64,000 nucleotides of DNA from DATFVA01 sp963764235. GTDB taxonomy: Bacteria > Bacteroidota > Ignavibacteria > Ignavibacteriales > Ignavibacteriaceae. Each line of letters opens with the position of its first letter. Position 1 is the stretch's first letter. The notes under the pieces are model-generated. The model saw only the letters and a program-made list of their open reading frames with translations. It was not told the origin of the DNA and did not search any database. Where the stretch lies: assembly GCA_963764235.1 (NCBI GenBank), contig CAVXRO010000005.1, positions 201,792-265,791 of the forward strand, read 5' to 3'. This document shows positions 8,957-18,039 of the stretch, piece by piece. The translations under genes and the position numbers were made by a program.

Positions 8957-9823
8957 ATGACAAAACATTCTGGCTCGACTAATAAAATCAAAGAAGTTAA
9001 ACTTGAATCGGCTATTGAGCAGGTTTTATGGACAAAAAACATTGCCTCGGCAGGCGGAAAAGTCGGTATAGAAGTATTCACGAAATTTGTAGGGAATAAC
9101 TCGGATATTAAAATAGAGATAAAAGATAAGTCGGGAAAATCGGGCGGAACAGTTAAAGGGAAGATAACAGGAAACCGCTTCTGGAAGAATATTGAAGTCC
9201 CGGACAATCTTAAAGATGAGTTAACCGCCACGGTAAAGCTTTCAAAGCATGGACTTGAGAAAAAATCGAACACGATTCCCCTACTGCCCCCCATTAAAAT
9301 TACAAATCTGAAGTGGGATAAGACCGAAGCAAAGCGCGGAGATATTTTGAAACTTACGGCCGATGTGAAAGGAGCCTATGATGGTGCCGAAGCAGCCATT
9401 GAAATTTACGAACACGATGACGACGGGGCGCATGATCTTGTAGCATCTTTTCCGTCGCACGTTAAGAGTCAGAAAATTAAAGCGGAATGGGAGTTCCAGT
9501 ACATAGAGGATACCGATGATATTCCCGATGATAATGAAGCCGAGAACGGCTATAAAAACCCCGAATATTTTTTCCGGGTAACGATCGGCGGCATCTCCGA
9601 AGATTCCGGTTTATTAAAGTTCAGGGATTGGATTGAAGTTCAGTTACTGGATGCCGATCAGAATCCTATCCCCGATGAAGATTATAAAATAGTATTTGCC
9701 GACGGACAGGAAAAGAATGGTAAATTGGATGAAAACGGTAAAGCAGTATTAAAAGATCTGCCGCCCGGAGGATATAAAATAATATTTCCTAACCATAAAC
9801 ACCCGGTAAAGAATATAGGTTAA
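8957..9823 (+). CDS. Ig-like/adaptor protein sharing a module with the PAAR protein
   Basis: 288 residues with no signal peptide or membrane segment, and high in Lys and Asp. Residues ~1-110 and ~115-225 look like two Ig-like beta-sandwiches. The second contains 'KIKAEWEFQYIED...NPEYFFRV', which parallels 'KAKAEWEISQSGE...SPEYYFTV' in the PAAR protein. The last ~60 residues ('IEVQLLDADQNPIPDEDYKI...GKLDENGKA...PPGGYKIIFP') match the PAAR protein C-terminus in pattern. This two-module unit is therefore present twice in the cluster and may be a docking unit for spike-borne cargo. It starts 2 bp after the previous stop. No enzymatic motif is recognised. Confidence 0.7.
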   Translation: MTKHSGSTNKIKEVKLESAIEQVLWTKNIASAGGKVGIEVFTKFVGNNSDIKIEIKDKSGKSGGTVKGKITGNRFWKNIEVPDNLKDELTATVKLSKHGLEKKSNTIPLLPPIKITNLKWDKTEAKRGDILKLTADVKGAYDGAEAAIEIYEHDDDGAHDLVASFPSHVKSQKIKAEWEFQYIEDTDDIPDDNEAENGYKNPEYFFRVTIGGISEDSGLLKFRDWIEVQLLDADQNPIPDEDYKIVFADGQEKNGKLDENGKAVLKDLPPGGYKIIFPNHKHPVKNIG

Positions 9824-9831
9824 TTTTCAAA

Positions 9832-11034
9832 ATGTGTCAGGACGGAAGCGTTTCACAGGTAAGGTCGGCTACAGGACGTAGTACGATTCTTTCAAGCGTA
9901 CCTTTGAGAGTAAGATTACTGGAAAGATATGGACATGGAGCTCCAAACGTGCGCCCTGTTGTAAACAAGTGGATTTATGTTTTTTATGATGACGGCGAGA
10001 GACATGCAACGCTCGAGGCAGAAATCAATGCCCAGGCAAATGGATGGACTATCAGCCGTCGTCCGGATATTTCAAAATCATGCATCGATAGAGCAACCGA
10101 TCCCAATCGTACGTTCAGAGAAGGTTACATCGAACTTGATATAAGTTTTGGTTCAAGCCCAAAGGGTTACTTTTTTCTGATAAGCCCTGTCCAGCTTACT
10201 GAAAATTCCATACGGGATATAATTCAACATAACCGATCATTTCACAGAAAACGCATCCCAAATGATTTTGATTTCAGCAATATACTGGAATACTCGGAGC
10301 GCGATCCGTTCGAAGAAGCAAGATCATTGCATTCACTGTATTTGAATCGGCTTTATGCCTGGGAGAACTGGACCACAAACCATGACAGACAAAGTAAGCT
10401 TTTTATTGCCTCCACTCTTAAGAACTGGATAGGAGAAAATGACCCTGCAGGAATCAGGTCTAAGCTGGCGGACGGCCAGCCGGAAGAATACCTCAGTGAT
10501 TACAACAATGAAGAAAAAAGGATCAGGACCCGGGCTGAGAGAGCTATGAGATCTCTCATCCGTAAAATGGAATCCACGCCCTATAAGGCTATTGAAAAAT
10601 CATGTCAGGAAGGTATCGCTGAGCAGAGACCGGAATCGCTCGCTACAGGATTACTTCAGTGGGGTAATGTTACAGATGGAATGCTAGCCGTACTGCCGGG
10701 AAGAATATTTGCCGATAAATTAATGGATGACACAGATTACATTCCCGCTTCTGAGTTATTTACAGAGGAGAGAAGAATTCCTGCAGATGTAATTTTCGAT
10801 AGCTTTAAGGGTTCCTGGGATGCAGCCGTAGATACACTCACAGAATTATTGCCGGCAAAGATAAAAAAAATACAGGAAGCTGCAGAAGAGGGCAGGCACT
10901 CAAATCAACAGCTGGTAATGCAATATCTGGAGAATTTGTCAATAGAGACCGAATTACGGGGGACATACAGATTTATTCATGTAGCGAGGGGGAAGCACCT
11001 CAGGATTATCGGGAAGAAGAAGAGCACGAGTTAG
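9832..11034 (+). CDS. Candidate T6SS effector, N-terminal portion (likely frameshifted)
   Basis: 400 residues, family not recognised. The N-terminus ('VPLRVRLLERYG', then 'KWIYVFYDDGE') is followed by a long, mostly helical charged region with no signal peptide. The reading frame ends in a Lys/Ser tail soon after a G5 run at 10988-10992. Frame +2, open without a stop from 10985, continues straight into the next ORF. Removing one G from that run joins both parts into a protein of ~794 residues. The cluster position, between spike adaptors and an Eag/DcrB-like chaperone gene, suggests a T6SS cargo protein. Large helical effectors ending in a membrane hairpin (VasX-like architecture) are one comparison, but no sequence relationship is shown here. 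Confidence 0.6.
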   Translation: MCQDGSVSQVRSATGRSTILSSVPLRVRLLERYGHGAPNVRPVVNKWIYVFYDDGERHATLEAEINAQANGWTISRRPDISKSCIDRATDPNRTFREGYIELDISFGSSPKGYFFLISPVQLTENSIRDIIQHNRSFHRKRIPNDFDFSNILEYSERDPFEEARSLHSLYLNRLYAWENWTTNHDRQSKLFIASTLKNWIGENDPAGIRSKLADGQPEEYLSDYNNEEKRIRTRAERAMRSLIRKMESTPYKAIEKSCQEGIAEQRPESLATGLLQWGNVTDGMLAVLPGRIFADKLMDDTDYIPASELFTEERRIPADVIFDSFKGSWDAAVDTLTELLPAKIKKIQEAAEEGRHSNQQLVMQYLENLSIETELRGTYRFIHVARGKHLRIIGKKKSTS

Positions 11035-11152
11035 AAGTTCATATCAGAAACTCATACGTAAAGCCCGTGTAACTCTGCCGAATTATACTGCTGAAGCGCA
11101 GATACTGCTGGAATCCGCAGGACGATATGAAAGGATTCAAAATGTATCTGAG

Positions 11153-12217
11153 TTGCCGTTGAAAAGGGTTCAATTGATTCTAAGTGTGGCCAATATGGCT
11201 ATGGCAATTGAAGATTACCGTGCAAGTTTTTCAGATACTCGTAATCAAAAAATTCTGACTCATGTTAATTTTACGCTAGACCTTGCAGATTTTTTAATCA
11301 GTACAACCGAAGATTACAGGGATGCAAAATCTTTAATGGGACGCTCATTTGGCACTGTCGGAGCAGCATGCGGTTTTACCAGCGGGATAATAGATATGCT
11401 TGATCATACTGAACAGAGTGTTAACTCCTGGATGCAGAACCATGACTATGACGCTGCAATCGGACAGGCTGTATCCGCTGTTGGTGCAAGTCTTGGAGCT
11501 TTTGCTGGGGCGTGGGGAATTGTAGATGCAATAACTGCGGGAGCTATTGCGGGATCAGAACTTGGCCCGTGGGGAACAGTGGCCGGCGTGATAGGAGGAG
11601 CCCTCATGGCCGTGGGCGGGATTCTTGTATGGTGGTTAACAGATAACGAATATGAATTATATGCTGAACATTGCATTTTTACAGAGGACCCGGAGATTGA
11701 AGTAATGTACCCTCCATGGTCAAATCATGGAGGTTTAAGCCCCCGGGCAGACCTGCCAAAACAATCTAATATCCTTATAGATTTACTCTCAAAATTTACA
11801 GCATCATTTATGGCCACAACAAGAACCACAGATGCATTACCGGAGAATATCGTGAATGGTCGTGGTTTTAAGCTCACAATTCTGCCCGGATACTTTAGTG
11901 AAGGCGTCGATCATTTCAATGTCGATATTCGTGTCACTCATGGCTCCGAAAGAGTCTTGACTGAAGAAAATCTGACAATTCCGGATAACACAACACGTAT
12001 AAACAGGGAAAACGGAAGAGTAAAGGAATTAATTCACGAATGGTCAAGAGAAGACCTGGGCCTGGTCGAGAACTTTCACAGAATAACCATGAGATTCAGC
12101 TATACAATTAACCTTGTCAGTATTCATGGACAACAAATTAGGGCGGAGGGTCTGGTAGGAGGAGAGACAAGAAATACCTGGGGACAATATGAATGGAATA
12201 ATGTTGAATTCCGGTAA
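11153..12217 (+). CDS. Candidate T6SS effector, C-terminal portion with membrane hairpin (likely continuation of the preceding gene)
   Basis: 354 residues if started at the TTG at 11153, but this frame is open from 10985 with no ATG or GTG before that TTG and no good ribosome site. It is best read as the 3' part of the gene starting at 9832. Residues ~102-162 hold two Gly/Ala-rich hydrophobic stretches ('AVGASLGAFAGAWGIV', 'TVAGVIGGALMAVGGILVWW') that could form a transmembrane hairpin of the glycine-zipper type seen in pore-forming toxins. The rest, ending '...TWGQYEWNNVEFR', is soluble-looking beta structure. A pore-forming or membrane-crossing effector served by the downstream DcrB-like chaperone is a reasonable inference. 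Confidence 0.6.
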   Translation: MPLKRVQLILSVANMAMAIEDYRASFSDTRNQKILTHVNFTLDLADFLISTTEDYRDAKSLMGRSFGTVGAACGFTSGIIDMLDHTEQSVNSWMQNHDYDAAIGQAVSAVGASLGAFAGAWGIVDAITAGAIAGSELGPWGTVAGVIGGALMAVGGILVWWLTDNEYELYAEHCIFTEDPEIEVMYPPWSNHGGLSPRADLPKQSNILIDLLSKFTASFMATTRTTDALPENIVNGRGFKLTILPGYFSEGVDHFNVDIRVTHGSERVLTEENLTIPDNTTRINRENGRVKELIHEWSREDLGLVENFHRITMRFSYTINLVSIHGQQIRAEGLVGGETRNTWGQYEWNNVEFR

Positions 12218-12276
12218 TCTACCTGAACCTGTGAATCCGTTTTTCAAAATTTTTTAGAAAAATAATAATCTCAGAA

Positions 12277-12873
12277 ATGAAAATACCAGATTACTACAGG
12301 CAGTTTCAGAATCAGCCTCCTGAAGAGAAGAAGGAAGAAAAAATTCCTGAAACTCCTGATAAGGAGATAACAAAACCACCGCAGCAGAAGCAGCCTGTTA
12401 AACAGGAAGCGAAACCTGCCTCACCGCAGGATAAGACTGTTGTTTTCCAGGGAAACGGTTTCACCGTCAATCAGCTGGAGGAGTGGGAAGATAAAACTAT
12501 TTATACCATAACGGGACCGGTTACTGACGGTATTCAGCATAATGTAATTATTACTGTTGATCATGAACATACATTTGAAAGTCTTCTGGATTATGCCGAT
12601 TGGCAAATAAAGACGCTGGAGGAGGAATTAAAAGGCTGTACTCTTCTAAAAAGGGGGGAAACAGTGCTAAATAATGGTGCGCAAGCATATGAGGCTATTT
12701 TCAGCTGGTACCCTCTGGATGATTTCAGGATATATCAGCACCAGATCTATACATTTGACGATAAAACCGCTTATAAACTCACAGCATCATTTACCAAGAA
12801 GACACGACAGACGATAGGGCCGGCAATAGTGAGAATGATGCTCAGCTTTAACCCTGACAAAAATTCAAAATAG
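12277..12873 (+). CDS. DcrB/DUF1795-type protein, Eag-like T6SS chaperone candidate
   Basis: 198 residues. Residues 1-~48 are a Pro/Lys/Gln-rich disordered leader with no signal peptide. Residues ~50-195 look like the DcrB/DUF1795 fold: 'FQGNGFTVNQLEEW', a central 'YADWQIKTLEEELKG', and a final 'LTASFTKKTRQTIGPAIVRMMLSF' helix. Eag chaperones of T6SS effectors with transmembrane helices belong to this family, and the gene directly upstream encodes such helices. That pairing supports a chaperone role here. The unusual part is the Pro-rich N-terminal extension, which family members I know of lack. Cytosolic location is expected. Confidence 0.7.
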   Translation: MKIPDYYRQFQNQPPEEKKEEKIPETPDKEITKPPQQKQPVKQEAKPASPQDKTVVFQGNGFTVNQLEEWEDKTIYTITGPVTDGIQHNVIITVDHEHTFESLLDYADWQIKTLEEELKGCTLLKRGETVLNNGAQAYEAIFSWYPLDDFRIYQHQIYTFDDKTAYKLTASFTKKTRQTIGPAIVRMMLSFNPDKNSK

Positions 12874-12888
12874 AATTATTTTAGTATT

Positions 12889-14376
12889 ATGAACAGTACT
12901 CAAATAAGTGATTCCTCTCCCCTTTCGTACAGAACTGTAAAAGTCAGGGTAGAAAAAGGCAATTCATCTAAAAAAGAATTTTATTTTGATAAGACTTTTA
13001 CAATCGGAAGGTCAGATGAATGTTCAATTCAGATTGATGAGGGAGTAGTCAGCAGGGTTCATATTGAGGTTATCTTCGATGGAAATAAATGGTGGCTATC
13101 TGACAAACAGAGCAGCAATGGAACTTTTCTTAACGGAAAGAAAATTGAAAATGTCGAATTAAAGACAACCACAACACTTGAGCTCGGTAATAATGGACCC
13201 ATTCTTTTGTTCTCATTTGAAGAGAAACCGCTTGCTCCGGAAATAAAATCTGAACCTTCCGGGGATGCTTCGGTTACAAGCTACATTCAGCATTATTTCG
13301 ATGAGTCGAGAGGAGACGATCAGTTAGGCGAGCATACCCGGCTTATGCGTGAAGCATTCAAGGTAGTTAAGAAAAAACACACATCTAAATATGTAAAAAT
13401 TATCGCGGTCGTAGGATTACTTGCTGTTATAGCCGCGGCTTATTCGATATACCAGAACATAAAAGAAAACAAACAAAAAGCTCTTGCAGAAAATATCTTT
13501 TATGATATGAAATCTTTAGAGCTTGAAATTGAAACACTGAAGCAGGATCTGGCTCAATCAGGTGACCCGAAAATTATCAAAGCCCTGCAGAAATTTGATG
13601 AACGAAGGCATGAGTTACAGAAGAATTACGACAACCTGGTCGAACAGTTGGGAACTTATGATCTTGCACCGGATGAGAAATTGATTATAAAAACCGCACG
13701 TTTGTTCGGCGAATGTGAATTGACAATGCCGAAAGATTTTATCACTGAGGTTAAAAGTTATATAGCGAAATGGAGGTCGAGCGCCAGGCTGAAGAAGGCA
13801 CTGGATCGCGCGAATCAAAACGGGTATGCACAGGTAGTTGTGAATTATCTTGTAAGGCAGGATCTGCCCCCCCAGTTCTTTTATCTTGCGCTGCAGGAAA
13901 GCGATTTCCGAGATCAGATAGTAGGCCCTCAGACAAGATACGGTTATGCTAAGGGAATATGGCAGTTTATTCCTGCTACAGCTAAGAAGTACGGGTTAAA
14001 TATTGGTCCCCTTGTAAACGAAAAGGTATACGATCCCGGTGACGACAGGTATAACTTTCCAAAAGCAACAAGTGCGGCGGCACGTTATATTAAGGATATT
14101 TACAATACGGATGCGCAGGCTTCAGGGCTGTTGGTAATGGCTTCCTACAACTGGGGTGAGTACAACATCATTGATCTGATAAGGAAAATACCTGCAAATC
14201 CCAAAGACCGGAATTTCTGGAACCTGCTGCTGAAATACAGAGATAAAATTCCGGAAGAAACATATAATTATGTTTTTTATATATTTTCTGCTGCAGTTAT
14301 CGGAGAAAATCCTTCATTATTCGGATTCAACTTCGATAATCCATTGAAGAATGCATTGCAGAATCTAAACAACTGA
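12889..14376 (+). CDS. FHA domain - transmembrane - lytic transglycosylase fusion
   Basis: 495 residues. Residues ~15-105 are an FHA phosphothreonine-binding domain ('FTIGRSDECSIQID', 'VSRVHIEV', 'SSNGTFLNGKKI'). One transmembrane helix lies at ~165-185, followed by a coiled-coil-like stretch. Residues ~310-480 are a soluble lytic transglycosylase domain with catalytic Glu337 in 'LALQESDF' and the motifs 'YGYAKGIWQFIPATAKKYGL' and 'ASYNWGEYN'. FHA would sit in the cytosol and the wall-cutting domain in the periplasm. Fha-type proteins are substrates of the T6SS threonine phosphorylation pathway, and the PP2C phosphatase and kinase genes follow immediately. The fusion could link phosphorylation to local opening of peptidoglycan for T6SS assembly (inference). 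Confidence 0.88.
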   Translation: MNSTQISDSSPLSYRTVKVRVEKGNSSKKEFYFDKTFTIGRSDECSIQIDEGVVSRVHIEVIFDGNKWWLSDKQSSNGTFLNGKKIENVELKTTTTLELGNNGPILLFSFEEKPLAPEIKSEPSGDASVTSYIQHYFDESRGDDQLGEHTRLMREAFKVVKKKHTSKYVKIIAVVGLLAVIAAAYSIYQNIKENKQKALAENIFYDMKSLELEIETLKQDLAQSGDPKIIKALQKFDERRHELQKNYDNLVEQLGTYDLAPDEKLIIKTARLFGECELTMPKDFITEVKSYIAKWRSSARLKKALDRANQNGYAQVVVNYLVRQDLPPQFFYLALQESDFRDQIVGPQTRYGYAKGIWQFIPATAKKYGLNIGPLVNEKVYDPGDDRYNFPKATSAAARYIKDIYNTDAQASGLLVMASYNWGEYNIIDLIRKIPANPKDRNFWNLLLKYRDKIPEETYNYVFYIFSAAVIGENPSLFGFNFDNPLKNALQNLNN

Positions 14377-14396
14377 GTGTCATCGAGAAACAAATA

Positions 14397-16277
14397 GTGA
14401 AGACAATGTCATTACCTGTTAAAAATTTTAACCTGTTCTTTTCGGCCAAGTCTGATATCGGCCTTGTAAGAACCGAGAACCAGGATAACTTCGGAAAATT
14501 TCCCGAGAATAATCTGAACATTGATTCCCCAAAAGGTCAGCTCTTTATTGTTGCTGATGGAATGGGAGGACATAAAGGCGGGAAAGAAGCCAGTACAATT
14601 GCAGTGAAGGTTGTTGAGAATGAATATTTCAGTTCCGAATTTGAAGAATCCGTTGCTCTGAAAACCGCGATTGAAAAAGCAAATTCTGAGATATATAATA
14701 AATCGGGCGACAAAACTGAATTCGGGAGGATGGGGACCACCTGTTCCACATTGGTACTTTTACCCGACCGGGTTATTGCCGGGCACGTAGGTGATTCAAG
14801 AATCTATAAGGTCGAGAATAACACAATTGAGCAGATTACTAAAGACCATACGAAGGTTCAGGAAATGTTAAGGGAAGGAATTCTGACTCCTGAAGAAGCG
14901 CGCAATTACCCTTCAAAGTCTGTTCTTGCAAGAGCACTGGGTGTCGATGAAACGGTTAAAGTGGATGTTATCGATGACTTGAAGTTGAAACGGGGACAGT
15001 GCTATGTCCTTTGTTCAGATGGACTGGCAAAAGTAAGTAAGGGCGAAATCCTGAAAATTGTATCCGGGAATAATCCTTCGGATGCATGTGATATGTTGAT
15101 CAACCTGGCAAATGAACGCGGAGGAAAAGATAATGTAACTGTTATTGTAATAAAAATCGATCCGGAAGAAGAAGTAAAGTCAGTTCCTGTAAAGCCGCGG
15201 AAACAAAAGAAAGTTAGGGTCCGGAAAGCAGGAACCCGCAGGAAAAGCAAAGGCTGGATAGGCATTATTGTGGTTTCTATAATAATACTTATTCTGCTCT
15301 ATTTACAGTTAAAGGATACAATGTTCAATTCCGGCAAGGTCCAGACAGTATACAGATCCTCTCCCTCAAATGAGATACAGAAACCGCAAAGTATAGATCC
15401 AAAAGAGAATACAGACGAAACCGACTCTGACCTTCTCAGTGAAGCCGACCGACTGCTGAAAGAAAAGAATTATGATAAAGCATTTACGATCTATAAAACA
15501 ATACTGGATAATCAGCCGATGCACCAGGCTGCATTAAGGGGTGTAGGCGAAATTGCCTCAGCATATAAGGGTATCGGCAAAAAGCTTATGAATGAGCAGA
15601 ATTTTGAAGATGCCCTGAAATACTTCAGAAAAGCCGCGGAAGTACAGCCTGGTGATGCTGATATCCGGAATTTGATAAGTCAGTGTACCAGTCAGCTTGA
15701 ATATAAACCTCCGTCAACAGATTCTTCCGGAGACATTTCCGCGGTTACTGAACCAGAGCAACGGCCGGTAATTAATGCAGGAAATTTCAACTCGACGGGC
15801 TGGATTTATCCGGGCATTAATAAGAATGAATTTGCAATTAACGGAAACCAACTAAACTTCTCAAATACTCTCAGCGAAAAGTTTGTTATTTATAATCAGG
15901 ATATGTTTGACCTTACGCTCTCGGTCAATATTGAAATAGATAACCCTAATTCAGTAGTAGGGTTGATCATCGGGTATGTTTCACCCCTGGATTATTATGT
16001 TTTCAAATACCGGGACGGAGGTAATTATACCCTGCAGAGAGTCAGGGGAAATGATATAGAAAAGCTGCTCGTTATTCGTCCCAAAGATACTTCAATGGAC
16101 AGAAAAATGAGGATAATCTATTCAAACAATCTTATCAGTATTTACGATCAATCCGGTTTGATCAGTTCTTTCAAGAGCGTTTGGGGCATCTTCGGCAAAG
16201 CGGGTATCTATGTCGATAAAAATTCGTCAGCCAGGTTCAATGATATCAGCTTAAACGGTAAAACCAGTTTGGATTAA
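14397..16277 (+). CDS. Membrane-anchored PP2C Ser/Thr phosphatase (PppA-like) with TPR and lectin-like domains
   Basis: 626 residues from a GTG at 14397; an ATG at 14406 ('MSLPVKNF') is an equally possible start. Residues ~15-255 are a PP2C phosphatase with the metal-binding motifs 'VADGMGGHKGG', 'GHVGDSRIY', 'CSDGL' and 'GGKDNVTVIVI'. A basic segment and one transmembrane helix (~285-303) follow. The extracytoplasmic part has TPR-like helices (~345-430) and a beta-sandwich (~455-620) resembling LamG/concanavalin folds. PppA reverses PpkA phosphorylation of the FHA protein in the T6SS threonine phosphorylation pathway. The added outer domain suggests the phosphatase also senses an envelope ligand. 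The kinase gene begins 5 bp after its stop. Confidence 0.9.
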   Translation: MKTMSLPVKNFNLFFSAKSDIGLVRTENQDNFGKFPENNLNIDSPKGQLFIVADGMGGHKGGKEASTIAVKVVENEYFSSEFEESVALKTAIEKANSEIYNKSGDKTEFGRMGTTCSTLVLLPDRVIAGHVGDSRIYKVENNTIEQITKDHTKVQEMLREGILTPEEARNYPSKSVLARALGVDETVKVDVIDDLKLKRGQCYVLCSDGLAKVSKGEILKIVSGNNPSDACDMLINLANERGGKDNVTVIVIKIDPEEEVKSVPVKPRKQKKVRVRKAGTRRKSKGWIGIIVVSIIILILLYLQLKDTMFNSGKVQTVYRSSPSNEIQKPQSIDPKENTDETDSDLLSEADRLLKEKNYDKAFTIYKTILDNQPMHQAALRGVGEIASAYKGIGKKLMNEQNFEDALKYFRKAAEVQPGDADIRNLISQCTSQLEYKPPSTDSSGDISAVTEPEQRPVINAGNFNSTGWIYPGINKNEFAINGNQLNFSNTLSEKFVIYNQDMFDLTLSVNIEIDNPNSVVGLIIGYVSPLDYYVFKYRDGGNYTLQRVRGNDIEKLLVIRPKDTSMDRKMRIIYSNNLISIYDQSGLISSFKSVWGIFGKAGIYVDKNSSARFNDISLNGKTSLD

Positions 16278-16282
16278 GGAAT

Positions 16283-17989
16283 ATGGATCAGTTGATCGGA
16301 AAAGAAATAGACAATTACAAAATTCTCGAGATAATTGGAAGAGGCGGTATGGGCATTGTTTTTAAAGCAATGGATATGAACCTCGAGAAAATTGTCGCCT
16401 TAAAAATGATTGATCCTTTCCTTGCGAGGGACGGGAATTTCCTGCAGAGATTTAAGACGGAGGCGAGAGCCCTTGCAAGGCTTGAGAACCAGAATATCGT
16501 GGGTGTACATGCTCTCCGTGAAACTGAATTCGGTTTATTCATGGTTATGGAATATGTCAGTGCACGCACAATATCAGAATGGCTGCGGGAAAAAGGGCGA
16601 TTCAGGGCAAACGAAACCGTTTCGATCGGTTTTCAAATCATCAATGCCATAGGGCATGCCCACAAAGTCGGGGTAATCCATCGTGACATTAAACCGAACA
16701 ATATACTTCTTTGCGATGACGGTACAATTAAGGTTATGGATTTCGGATTGGCAAAAGTTGTCCAGGAACATGGCTCCCAGGTTACGGTAACACATGCTGC
16801 CGCCGGTACCCTTTATTATATGTCGCCCGAACAGGTTAAGGGCTTGAGAAATGTTGATACAAGAAGTGATATATATTCGATCGGGATGACACTGTATGAA
16901 ATGCTTGCCGGAAGAACTCCCTTTGAAAGAGGTGAATCAGAATTTGTTATACAAAAGCAGATTGTTGAAGGAAAGATCCCTTCTCCCCTGAAATACAATC
17001 CTTTGATCCCGAAAGAACTGGTAAAGGTAATATTAAAATCTATTGATAAAGACCCGGAGAATAGATATCAGAATGCAGCCGAAATGTCTTCCGCATTAAA
17101 AAATATAAAGCTGGAGGAAGATAATGAGGAAGAAAAGACCAGGATAATTACAGGCTATGAAGCCGAAAAGGAAACAGTTAAACCAGGGCAAACGCTCAAC
17201 AAAAGGAGCTATCTTTATGGTGCGGGAATATTAGTTGTAGCAGTGATAATAGCCGCATATTTTTTAACTAAAAATAATATGGTTGATTCGTCTCTTCCTA
17301 AGATTAAGATTGTGAAGTTTATTCCAACTACACTATCAATAAATTCTGAACCTGCCGGGGCACTTGTGTATCTTAACGGAATGGCTGAGGGAAAGACGCC
17401 CTTCCTGAGAGACAGTCTGCCTCTCGCCAGGTACTCTGTTGCATTGAAACTTGAAGGGTACAAAAACTGGGAAAATGCAGGTCTTCAACTGGATTCAGGA
17501 AAGAACGAGCTTAATGTAAGACTGGAACCAGTTATCACACCGCAGGCAAAAGCAAGCTTAACACTAAACTCAGTACCCGCATCAAGTATTTACGTTGACG
17601 GCAGTAAAGTTCTTAACAACTCTTCGGAAGTATTGAGAAACACAGTAACAGCTGGAAAACATACCATCAGGTTCGTTCACCCGGAATTCGGCACAAAGGA
17701 AGCTCACGTAGATCTCCGAGGGAACCAGGATATGAAATTGACATGCTATTTCCAGGAACAGGTGAACATACAATCCTTAAGCAGTTCGGGAGATCCGATC
17801 TGGGGGATGATCTATGTTAACGGAAACAGTACAGATAAAACGACTCCGGGCGATCTGAACCTGGGTCCCGGAAACTATAAAATCATGGTAAAAAAAACGG
17901 GCTACAAAACCGTTGAAGACGAAGTTCAATTGACAGTAAGCCCGACATTCGAACCAAAAACTCACTCACTGGTTTTTCATTTCCAATAG
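16283..17989 (+). CDS. Ser/Thr protein kinase (PpkA-like) with periplasmic PEGA domains
   Basis: 568 residues. Residues ~12-270 are a Hanks-type kinase: Gly-loop 'GRGGMGIVFKA', 'VALKMI' lysine, catalytic loop 'VIHRDIKPNNIL', 'DFGLAK', then 'AAGTLYYMSPEQ'. One transmembrane helix is at ~312-330. The outer part contains three PEGA-like beta-sandwiches (~350-410, ~415-475, ~485-560), small domains common in proteins that meet the cell wall. With the FHA and PP2C genes upstream it forms a complete kinase/phosphatase/FHA set like that controlling T6SS activity post-translationally. It lies in a tight operon with the phosphatase, 50 bp before the next gene. Confidence 0.92.
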   Translation: MDQLIGKEIDNYKILEIIGRGGMGIVFKAMDMNLEKIVALKMIDPFLARDGNFLQRFKTEARALARLENQNIVGVHALRETEFGLFMVMEYVSARTISEWLREKGRFRANETVSIGFQIINAIGHAHKVGVIHRDIKPNNILLCDDGTIKVMDFGLAKVVQEHGSQVTVTHAAAGTLYYMSPEQVKGLRNVDTRSDIYSIGMTLYEMLAGRTPFERGESEFVIQKQIVEGKIPSPLKYNPLIPKELVKVILKSIDKDPENRYQNAAEMSSALKNIKLEEDNEEEKTRIITGYEAEKETVKPGQTLNKRSYLYGAGILVVAVIIAAYFLTKNNMVDSSLPKIKIVKFIPTTLSINSEPAGALVYLNGMAEGKTPFLRDSLPLARYSVALKLEGYKNWENAGLQLDSGKNELNVRLEPVITPQAKASLTLNSVPASSIYVDGSKVLNNSSEVLRNTVTAGKHTIRFVHPEFGTKEAHVDLRGNQDMKLTCYFQEQVNIQSLSSSGDPIWGMIYVNGNSTDKTTPGDLNLGPGNYKIMVKKTGYKTVEDEVQLTVSPTFEPKTHSLVFHFQ

Positions 17990-18039
17990 ACTTACTGATC
18001 ATTTAGATTTTAAATATTCAAGCACAGGAGGATAATTAT

